64,000 bases of DNA, taken from the NCBI GenBank assembly GCA_034401795.1, contig CM067367.1:50904363-50968362 (forward strand). Reading direction: 5' to 3'. Under the pieces are notes generated by a model. That model saw only the letters and a list, made by a program, of their open reading frames with translations. It did no database searches and had not been told where the DNA came from. Shown here one piece after another: positions 56,551 through 64,000 of the stretch (positions are counted from its first letter, which is position 1; each line of letters starts with the position of its first letter). The translations under genes were made by a program, and so were the position numbers. This stretch comes from Chaetoderma sp. LZ-2023a (lineage: Eukaryota > Mollusca > Caudofoveata > Chaetodermatida > Chaetodermatidae).

Positions 56551-59500
56551 GTTCACCGACTGAGCGGTTTCTAATCCGTATGAAAATGGATAAAAACGGT
56601 CTAACGGATCAGGGTGAGTACTTGCATGCCTTAGTGGATACTGGTGCTAGTACATCCTTGATTCGCAAGGATATATGGCGTAGCATGTTGAATGTTAGGC
56701 CATTGAAAAGAGCGAAGATGCTCTTGGCAGTAAATGGTTCCCCAATAGAACTTTTGGGGGAGACCCAGGTAAAATTCAGTAACGCCCGTCCTATTCCGAG
56801 TACGGTAGTAGCGAGAATGCGGCATGAATGTTTGCTTGGTGCAGATGCTTTGCACTTGGGAAATGCGAAGATTGATTATCAGGCCAAAGTAGTAGTATGG
56901 TTTGGCCAGGTATATCCCTTTAGATACCCATATAGGGAGCAAATAGATTATGTGTATGAGAGTTGCAAGGAAACGACCGGATATAAAGCTATCGACAAAG
57001 TGCTTGAGGACTTTGCAGATAACTTTGATACGGCTCGTCCAAACACTTTAGGATTGGTCCCCAAAGTGAAGTGTACGGTACCAACAGGAGATGCGTTTCC
57101 TATAAGGCAGAAAGCCTACCGTCTACCGCTTGCCAAGCAATATGTAGTCAAGAATCAAGTGGCTGAAATGCTGGCAGCGGGCGTCATAAGACCGTCGTCA
57201 TCGCCCTGGGCGTCGCCCATTACGTTAGTCCCTAAGAATGGCGGGGACATGAGATTTGGTGTTGACTACAGGAAGTTGAATTCTGTATGTCGTAAAGACA
57301 GTTATCCATTGCCGAATATAACGGATATTTTTTACTCGATGCGCGGCGCAACGATATTTTCGACTATGGACTTGAAGTCTGGCTATTGGCAGATACCAAT
57401 GGACAGCCAAGACATAGAGAAAACAGCGTTCGTTTGCAGTGAAGGTTTATTCGATTTTGTTCGGATGCCTTTTGGTTTTTGCACCTCAGGTGCCGTATTT
57501 CAGAGGGCAATGAACGATATTTTCCGAGAATTCGTGGGAAAATATTTGCATGTTTTCGTTGATGATGTAGTCGTATATTCAAGAAACCCGGCTGAACATG
57601 CACAGCATTTGCGTACAGTTATGCGTAGGATTCAAGAGTATAATTTGCAGGTTAAGAAAAAGAAATGCGAATTTGCCCGTAAGTCTGTGGACTTGTTGGG
57701 GTATCGTGTTTCGGCACAAGGGGTGGCTCCTCAGGTTCAGAAGGTCAAGGTCATAAGAGAGATGTCACCGCCACGCGATGTGGGTGAGGTGAGAAGTTTC
57801 CTTGGAGCTACAGGTTATTACCGCTCTTGTGTGCAAGGCTATGCCGAAATTGCTAAGCCTTTGATAGAATTGACTAAGAAATATAAACGTTTTGAATGGG
57901 GTAAGGAGGAACAGCAAGCATTTAAGAAATTACAAAACTTGCTGTGTAGTGAGACGGTTCTCACCTATCAGAATTTAAATGCTCCGTATAAGCTTTATAC
58001 TGATGCGTCTAGCTATGCGATAGGTGCGATATTGGTACAGGTAGATGATAAGGGTATAGAAAGGGTGATACAGTATGTAAGCTCTACCATGAAGGACAGT
58101 CAGCTGAACTGGCCTGTAATAGAGAAGGACGCTTATGCTGTGATATACGCATTGAAGAAGCTTAGGCCTTATCTATTTGGCACGCAGTTCACCGTGTACA
58201 CTGACCACAAACCCCTAAAGAGTTTGTTTGTGGGAGAGGTCAAAAACACGAAAGTGCAACGCTTGGCGGTGCTGATTGCCCATTACGGATGTAAGATTGA
58301 ATACATCCAAGGCTCGAAGAATATTCGAGCGGACATGTTGTCCAGGTTACGTCGTCCGGTGGAGATCGCCACCTTAGACACAGGCGATTTTGTCATACCG
58401 GATGTAGACGAGGGTGCGTTACCGCATGTCTCTCTGGAGGTATTTGACATTCCCTACGACGATTTGTGCGCCGAACAGACCAAGGAATACCCGGAGTTGT
58501 TTAAGAACACCCCGGAGGAGTATATGGTCAAGAATGGTATATTATATTCATTAATTACGCCTTCAGTGTTGGACGCTGAGTACCCCAGAATCATGTTACC
58601 TACCCTGTTCCGTGAGAAAGTGCTCCGGATGGCTCATGAACGAGCCGGTCACCAAGGTCTGCAGAAGACCATCGGTATGGTAAGAGATTCGTTTGTATGG
58701 ACGTCTTTGAGGAAAGACGTGGTACGTATGCTAGAGACGTGTACGATGTGCCAGGTTAACCGACCTGTCACGACTCGACCGAGGTACAATGAGATGCCCA
58801 TGGCCAATTATCCGAGTCAGATAATCGGCATGGATTTGATAGGTCCACTGTTAGAGTCAAGTAAAGGTAATGTGTATATCATGACGATAGTCGATCACTG
58901 TTCTGAGTGGGCAGAAGCGTATCCGATTCCGGCTAAGACGTCTCAGAATGTTGAGGACAAGCTCTTCAATGAATACGTCGCTCGTCATGGTGTCCCTGAG
59001 ATCGTGATAACCGATCAGGGCAAAGAATTTTGTTCTAAATCTCTGGAGGAGAGATTCCGTGAACATGGGATCGATCATAGAAGGTCGAGTCCCTACCACC
59101 CACAAACTAATGGGCGTACCGAGAAGTTTAATCGCACCCTTAAGGACTTAATCCAGAAAGGGGTAAACAATGCTACCCCCACGTGGGAGGACGAATTGGG
59201 TGCGGCTTTAACCGCTTACCGCAGTACTCGTCATGCCACGACAGGATATACGCCATTTTATGTGACGTACGGTCGACGGGCAAGACTGCCATTTGCTATT
59301 CCAATACATGCATCGCAGGATTTAGGTGAGAGACTGACCTGTCTCAACAATGCCTTACTGCGTGCTCGTATGGAAACGGCTAGGTCTCGTGAGGTCCACC
59401 GTGAGCAGATTGACAAGCGTGCACACGCTGGTGTATATAAGGTGGGTGATTCGGTGGTCGTAAAGGCGGAGGAACGCATGAAGTTGACCTCTCACAGTGA

Positions 59501-59780
59501 GCCCGAATATGAGATCTTTAAGATCAATGGGCCAGTGGCTTATGTCCGGAATCAAAGGTCTGGGAAGGTGCGCGTACTGAATATATCTAAGTTAAGTGTA
59601 GTCGACTCAGAAATGTGCTGGGACAAGGTACGGCCACGCCCTGTTCGTAACCCTGCGAAGGGTATGAAAGATAGCCATCATCCAAGGATGATGATGCTCC
59701 CAAGATGCTCCCAAGATCCGAAGAAGGGCCAAAACCCGACCCTAAGGCAACCCTTGGTCAGAGAGCTCGTAGGAAGATGA
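56505..59780 (+). CDS. pol: pol polyprotein: protease, RT, RNase H, integrase
   Basis: Open from 56505 (after TAG at 56502) to 59780. There is no early ATG; numbering below starts at TTG 56544, giving 1078 residues. Protease: DTGAS at 32-36. Reverse transcriptase: residues about 195-350 with SPWASPITLVPKNGG, STMDLKSGYWQI, RMPFGFC and FVDD at 338-341. RNase H: YTDAS at 485-489 and YTDHKPL at 552-558. Integrase: HHCC finger H698, H703, C733, C736; catalytic D764, D824, E860 with 35 residues between the last two (DD35E). A GPY/F-like C-terminal region is at about 965-1020. All catalytic residues are present and no internal stop occurs. The last ~40 residues look low quality and may follow a frameshift. 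Expression presumably requires a -1 shift from gag, since an initiator is lacking. Confidence 0.95.
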   Translation, partial: WTEESVKRRRRRPLVSSPTERFLIRMKMDKNGLTDQGEYLHALVDTGASTSLIRKDIWRSMLNVRPLKRAKMLLAVNGSPIELLGETQVKFSNARPIPSTVVARMRHECLLGADALHLGNAKIDYQAKVVVWFGQVYPFRYPYREQIDYVYESCKETTGYKAIDKVLEDFADNFDTARPNTLGLVPKVKCTVPTGDAFPIRQKAYRLPLAKQYVVKNQVAEMLAAGVIRPSSSPWASPITLVPKNGGDMRFGVDYRKLNSVCRKDSYPLPNITDIFYSMRGATIFSTMDLKSGYWQIPMDSQDIEKTAFVCSEGLFDFVRMPFGFCTSGAVFQRAMNDIFREFVGKYLHVFVDDVVVYSRNPAEHAQHLRTVMRRIQEYNLQVKKKKCEFARKSVDLLGYRVSAQGVAPQVQKVKVIREMSPPRDVGEVRSFLGATGYYRSCVQGYAEIAKPLIELTKKYKRFEWGKEEQQAFKKLQNLLCSETVLTYQNLNAPYKLYTDASSYAIGAILVQVDDKGIERVIQYVSSTMKDSQLNWPVIEKDAYAVIYALKKLRPYLFGTQFTVYTDHKPLKSLFVGEVKNTKVQRLAVLIAHYGCKIEYIQGSKNIRADMLSRLRRPVEIATLDTGDFVIPDVDEGALPHVSLEVFDIPYDDLCAEQTKEYPELFKNTPEEYMVKNGILYSLITPSVLDAEYPRIMLPTLFREKVLRMAHERAGHQGLQKTIGMVRDSFVWTSLRKDVVRMLETCTMCQVNRPVTTRPRYNEMPMANYPSQIIGMDLIGPLLESSKGNVYIMTIVDHCSEWAEAYPIPAKTSQNVEDKLFNEYVARHGVPEIVITDQGKEFCSKSLEERFREHGIDHRRSSPYHPQTNGRTEKFNRTLKDLIQKGVNNATPTWEDELGAALTAYRSTRHATTGYTPFYVTYGRRARLPFAIPIHASQDLGERLTCLNNALLRARMETARSREVHREQIDKRAHAGVYKVGDSVVVKAEERMKLTSHSEPEYEIFKINGPVAYVRNQRSGKVRVLNISKLSVVDSEMCWDKVRPRPVRNPAKGMKDSHHPRMMMLPRCSQDPKKGQNPTLRQPLVRELVGR

Positions 59781-59902
59781 TGAGCCAAGGGTGAGCAAGA
59801 GGGATAGGATGGTTGATAATAACATCAGTCAACCGGGTCCGAGTGAGACTCGAAACCATGAGTCACCGATGGAAACTCACGTGACTCCTCCAAACTGTAG
59901 TG

Positions 59903-60052
59903 ATGGACACCTTGGAGGAGGTACCCGAGGATGTGCTGGAACCAATGGAAATGCAGCCAGCGCCTCGTCACTTTCTGCGCAAGCGCAGTCATGCACCTGA
60001 TGTCGAGCTCAACAACAAGCGTTTGGCTGTGCCCTATACGATGACCTCATAG
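59903..60052 (+). CDS. Short frame after pol, possible Pol C-terminal remnant
   Basis: A 49-codon frame, acidic then basic, ending TAG at 60050. A second frame at 59791-60000 overlaps it. Together with the odd end of pol this suggests that the original Pol tail ran on here and has been frameshifted. No domain is recognisable. Confidence 0.35.
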   Translation: MDTLEEVPEDVLEPMEMQPAPRHFLRKRSHAPDVELNNKRLAVPYTMTS

Positions 60053-60097
60053 ATCGTATAGATGCTGTTATAATGCGACATAGTCGCAGATAGCTAT

Positions 60098-60152
60098 CAT
60101 TTTTTTTTTTTTTTTTTTTTGGCTAGTACTTTGTAGCAGTAAACATCGCAGT
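60098..60152 (+). promoter_or_regulatory. Candidate env splice acceptor (T21 tract + AG)
   Basis: A run of 21 T (60100-60120) is followed by CAG at 60137-60139 and GCAG at 60148-60151, 13 or more bases before the env ATG at 60165. A strong polypyrimidine tract with AGs just upstream of env is what a subgenomic env RNA needs. Confidence 0.5.
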
Positions 60153-60164
60153 GGGTGTAGCATC

Positions 60165-62169
60165 ATGTATTCCTTTCAGTTAGTGGTGGTGTTAGTTGCG
60201 TTGGTAAATAAAGCAGCCAGTATCTCTAGTGTATGTAAGGATTCTAGCATGTATCGATTACTGAACGGTGTCATGATCACCAAACCTGAAACCATATCTG
60301 TTATAAGGGCAGAATGGACAGTGGTAGTGTCGATTGACCATCCGTATTTGCCGAAGGAGTTTCTGGGACGGTTGGCCCAAATGATTGACCTTGTTGCGGA
60401 TTTCAGTAACAGGACCTCTTTCATAAACAAGGAGGATATGTTCGGCCTGCAACACAGGATATACGGAGCGCAAAGAATCGCTCTAAGAACTCAACAAACG
60501 ATGGTACATAGAACCCAGACCCGACAGAAACGGGGATTGTTTAATTTCATAGGGGACATTGCCTCGTCCCTGTTCGGAACTGCTACGTCCGGTGATATAG
60601 ATGCTATCCGAGATGTAGTAAAAAAAGGCGATGAATAACGTGGATAGGATAGTGCATTTCGCGAACGAGTTAGCATCTCATGCGAAATTGGTGTTCCATG
60701 ACATTAACATGAACACGGACAACATCAACGAGCTCGAGGACAGTCTGGTCGAGGTGGCCGGCAACATGAGCAAAGTATTACGTATACAGGAAAGACGACA
60801 AAACGAAATATACGCCCTGGTGCGCCTCGGGCATATAGTAGACTCAGCTGAATATGTGGTCTATGACTACCAAAAGACGGCCGAGCAATTCCATAGACGG
60901 ACCGCGTCTCTGGAGTTAGGAAGACTGACCGAAGAACTATTCAGTCCCGCTGACCTGACATCGGTATCAAAACATGTCGGAGTGGGGAACCAGCTGATAC
61001 GTCCGTACCAGTGGTACTACCGGAATGTGGTGGTTTACCCGTTATGGAGGGACGACAATATGTTGCACTACATAGCGACGTTACCGTTAATCGACGAGGG
61101 TAGGTACATAGAGTATGGTCTGCATGCGTGGCCCGAACCGTTGGCCACCATGGGGTATTACATGCAAGTAGAGGTGGGCCGGACTAGCATCGGTCTTGAT
61201 ACGAAGACTGGATGGTACTTCACTGCATCTGGGTGTCGCGGTACCGGTCCTAGGGTGTGTTAAGGTCAGCTAATGGTCGATAAGACCCACGTGCCCTGCA
61301 TAGTGAGCCTGTTAACGAACACCACCGATAGTACGTGTAGCATTCATCTGTCGGAATCCAACGTAACCGCTAGTAAATTGTTTACCCATAAGAAAATAGG
61401 CGTTGTATTGCAAACGTTCGGCGAAACAATAGATATACACTGCGACGGACGACTGACCGACTGGTGTGTCGTGAGTAATAGAGTGTATGCTTTAATGTCT
61501 GGTGAATGTGGTTATAGCGGGAAGGGCTGGCGATTCGAGCCTGTTGCGTCTTACAGTCGGACGTACACTCGGGTTAGCCTGGCCATTGAGATGCCCCATT
61601 TGGATGTGACCAGAGTTCTTAACCAATCCATGATTGTGAATCAATTGAAAATGCAACCATGGAACCATTTACAAAAATCCAAGTACGTGCCGCTAGCACC
61701 GCTATCCGCGATCGACCCAGTGATGGTCGATGGCATTGGAGTACGCTCTTTCATATCATATGCGACGGGCTCCTTCGTTGTGATAATTGTTGTAGTATTT
61801 ATTTTGTATAAATGTGGTGTCTTACAACGCATGTGGATTTGTGTTAAATGCAAGCCACCTGCGGCCCATAGTAGTGCGCCACGTCAGATTCATCCTCCGC
61901 CCATTTGTGGGGAACTGCAGCCCTGCCGGCAATGGTGGAGATGTTGGCTGGGTCATCGCCTAACGCTATTTCCAGGACTGAGATCGACCCGACGGCTGAC
62001 CACTGGATTGACGTGGAGCGGTATGATGACATTGGTGAACCTCCTAACGTGGATCTTAGTGACCGATTGGAATCATCCCAATGACATTTTCGTTAATTTC
62101 ATATGCTGTGTATGGGACACGCAGGGTAGAAGATTGACTTTATACTATTCTAGTAATAATTGCACATGA
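60165..62169 (+). pseudogene. env: env, F-type envelope glycoprotein, broken
   Basis: Membrane-fusion envelope protein in three open pieces. Piece 1 (60165-60638): signal-peptide-like start (LVVVLVALVNKAAS), one N-glycosylation site NRT at 82-84, a furin-type RQKR at 120-123, then a Gly/Phe-rich fusion-peptide-like segment GLFNFIGDIASSLFG at 124-138. Piece 2 (60631-61263) continues in the next frame; the change falls at an A7 run (60620-60626). It ends at an in-frame TAA (61261-61263). Piece 3 (61273-62169, same frame) has Cys residues, glycosylation sites and a transmembrane helix at residues about 159-181 (FVVIIVVVFILY). The cytoplasmic tail seems to move into a third frame after about 61890, ending TGA at 62082-62084. 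The layout matches errantivirus Env and baculovirus F proteins. As it stands it cannot make a full-length product. Confidence 0.88.
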
Positions 62170-62261
62170 TTTGTAATGGTATTTGCACTGTGGCTTCAAG
62201 ATGTTATTGCTGTTATTATATTAAGCATATTACACCGTTATATTTAATGATGCTATTAATG

Positions 62262-62393
62262 TGTTTCCGGGGATGGCCAGTTGCGCATGATATTCCATTA
62301 CCCGGACAAGTTTGTAATTTGTATAGGATTATGCTGTTTTCCTATGTTTCCGGGGACGGTCATTGCGCATGATATTCCATTACCCGGACATGT
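62262..62393 (+). repeat. Direct repeat between env and 3' LTR
   Basis: A segment of about 46 bp, GTTTCCGGGGA(T/C)GG through GCATGATATTCCATTACCCG, occurs at 62262-62311 and again at 62347-62393, 85 bp apart with few differences. Confidence 0.85.
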
Positions 62394-62540
62394 TTAATTA
62401 CTGTTGTTGAAGTACGTAATGACGTAGTTATGATTGTGACATAGTCTGGAGGTGTCTGGTATGGCAGTGTAGGGTTGTTGATAGTGCACAACGAGTTAAT
62501 TGTCACTCTCTGTAGGCCTAGAGAGATGGTTAATTAACTT

Positions 62541-62555
62541 CGGTTGAGGGGCATG
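62541..62555 (+). promoter_or_regulatory. Candidate polypurine tract
   Basis: GGTTGAGGGGCATG lies directly before the 3' LTR; GAGGGG is the purine core that would prime plus-strand synthesis. It is short and imperfect. Confidence 0.45.
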
Positions 62556-63900
62556 TGTAGATATTGGACTGTACGTAGGGAGTCATGACCCTGTGCACAT
62601 CTTATATTTACGAGTATAAGACCTCAGTGAAATTACATGTTTGAACACCAGGTAAGCTAAAAGACTATGTCACCGTGTATGACTGAATGCATGAGCATCA
62701 ACTATAGCATCTTATTATTTAGATATATATTATCAGCACTGGATGACTGGCAATGGATACGTCGGTTAATGTGCGGGTACAATCCGCAGAAACTGAATCG
62801 AGTACGACCTTTGATGATTAGCACCAGTTTGGAATGTTGGAGTCAATTAAGGAAATAAGTATGACAAACGGACTTAGTTAATTACGTAGCGGTCTGTGTT
62901 CCCACGAATTCTCGTGGCCAGATAAGTGGAGGCAGCTGGGTGCAATGGTAACTAGTGTACCGATTAACTCTAGCATTCTACAAATTGTCGACTAATAGGT
63001 AATGGATAGGACATGGACATAGTGGCTTCCTGTAGGCACTAAAGGGCACAACCGAAAGTTACTATCGAAAACGTAGCAATTAGAGGCAAGCTGATTCACC
63101 AATAGGCCTTGCTATCAAATAAGCATCCGTCATTTGTGGCAAGTCATTCGTCAGAAATGACGTGCTAATCCAACAGGAATCACAAATGCGCTATGTAAAA
63201 GGCCTCCTCCCCAGTCAGGAGGGTGGGAGTTTTGATTGGTCAAAATGATGTCATAATCCAATGATGATCAGAGCAACCTCCGGCGGTACGAAACCAAGAT
63301 GGAGGGAGAATAGAAACGAAAATGGTATATAAACGGGACTTTAACTTTAGTTCGGGGTCCGGTCCGCCTCGCACCTTGTGAAACGCTCTTGCTGAATGGC
63401 TTTAAGTAGGCAAGAGTTAATTTGAATAGTATAGCAAACCAGAGCAGCTGGGAGTAATGCTAGCTCATTGTGAAAGATTAGGAAACATTAAATTAAATCT
63501 GTCGTAAATACGTAAACTGGTAACAGTAAAAGTTACCGACTTTGTAGAATTACTGTATAGTTAAAATAGCGAATAAAACGATCACCTTGTGATATCAATA
63601 CAAGGCAAAAGTTTGGCGCATAGTTTGTTGTTGACTCTGGAGACTACGGAAGATCACCGTAGCTTACCTGCAAGTTGTAGTAGTCAGTCAGATCAGGCCC
63701 GGATATCAAATATAAGTATCGTTAAAGTTCATCTATAAACGAGGCGAGCTGATATCTATTTCTTTCGTTCTCGGTAAGGTGGGTTGTCGCAGCAACCTTA
63801 CATACAAACCTTACCCAAAACGGAAGAGATTTCATAGTCAAGTATATCTCATAAAAACGTATACGTAACATAGATACAGGATAGACATCAGAAATCTTCA
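62556..63900 (+). repeat. 3' LTR
   Basis: Begins TGTAGATATTGG, ends GAAATCTTCA. TATATAAA at 63326-63333 and AATAAA at 63572-63577 sit at the same distance from the LTR end as in the 5' copy. It has a single U3 unit (about 62799-62940) whose left half matches 5' unit 1 and right half matches 5' unit 2. Confidence 0.96.
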
Positions 63901-63904
63901 ACAT
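63901..63904 (+). repeat. Target site duplication, right (ACAT)
   Basis: ACAT immediately after the 3' LTR; partner at 53142-53145. The remaining ~95 bp of the window are flanking DNA with no feature seen. Confidence 0.9.
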
Positions 63905-64000
63905 GTTGTGAGTTGGATTTTTGTGTCAGTTTACTAGTGGCAATGTGTTAATATGCCAGCATGACACGGATTCTGCTATAAGTTGCTGTTCCAAAGATGG

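Larger units (their letters stand above)
53146..63900 (+). mobile_element. Complete env-bearing Ty3/gypsy (errantivirus-like) LTR element
   Basis: A 10.75-kb unit with two long LTRs (1507 and 1345 bp), both TG...CA, a 4-bp ACAT duplication, a tRNA-primer-like site just after the 5' LTR, then gag, pol and env in that order. Pol order is protease, RT, RNase H, integrase, the Ty3/gypsy order. Env has the furin site plus fusion-segment layout of F-type envelopes found in errantiviruses and baculoviruses. LTRs differ by only about eight substitutions over the ~570 bp after the TATA box, so insertion looks relatively recent. Two TGA codons in gag and breaks in env suggest this copy no longer makes all its proteins. 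Confidence 0.96.

Overview
The window is eukaryotic, repeat-rich, AT-leaning DNA. I find no host gene I can name. Almost everything recognisable is a mobile element or a tandem or inverted repeat. The families present (a Tx1/L1-like LINE with CCHC-type ORF1, an env-bearing Ty3/gypsy element, a SINE-like insertion carrying a GTCGTAAGAGGCGAC core, long palindromic MITE-like modules) suggest a marine invertebrate. A mollusc is my guess, held weakly, because no host coding sequence is available to test it.

Layout. Positions 1-6613 and 30986-~36750 are the two arms of a giant inverted repeat whose left arm runs off the window. The arms are assembled from copies of a ~330-350 bp MITE-like module (outer inverted ends near AATGGAGGATTC, TGACGTCA motifs and an internal palindrome) plus 3' scraps of a non-LTR retrotransposon. 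Between the arms lie a 16-bp minisatellite with a 128-bp higher-order period (7227-7498), a ~4.4 kb satellite that reverses orientation at ~12.1 kb (8625-13068), three LINE copies head to tail on the minus strand (C 29037-22406, B 22405-20188, A 20187-~14110), a CTA/CTG microsatellite (29186-29730) and an inverted fragment of the LINE ORF1 (29915-30985) that ends exactly where the right arm begins. A palindromic CTCGAGCGCTCGAG array sits at the inner end of both arms and again beside the inverted LINE fragment.

Outside the right arm is a 3.4 kb element with ~0.6 kb terminal inverted repeats (37440-40867). It encodes an acidic C2H2-finger protein built on an 81-codon tandem duplication. A third, direct partial copy of the arm follows (41205-42235). 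From 42.2 to 53.1 kb is mostly unassigned sequence with simple repeats, two solitary MITE copies, a decayed non-LTR reverse transcriptase (48110-49650) and a 0.3 kb tandem duplication.

The best-preserved unit is a complete retrovirus-like Ty3/gypsy element at 53146-63900. It has TG...CA LTRs, a 4-bp ACAT target duplication, a gag with CCHC knuckles, an uninterrupted pol (protease, RT, RNase H, integrase) and a broken env. The env has a furin-type site followed by a fusion-peptide-like segment, as in errantivirus and baculovirus F-type envelopes. In such an element gag-pol makes the particle, copies the RNA and integrates the DNA, while env would be made from a spliced RNA. Here gag has two in-frame TGA codons and env carries frame breaks and a stop, so this copy looks defective although its LTRs remain very similar.

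The observations I rate highest are: the 3' LTR carries a single U3 unit that is a chimera of the two units still present in the 5' LTR; two divergent LINE copies share the same +1 frame break at a G5 run; LINE copy B has lost its RT yet keeps one 408-codon ORF joining endonuclease to the C-terminal domain; and the satellite, minisatellite and inverted-repeat architecture.
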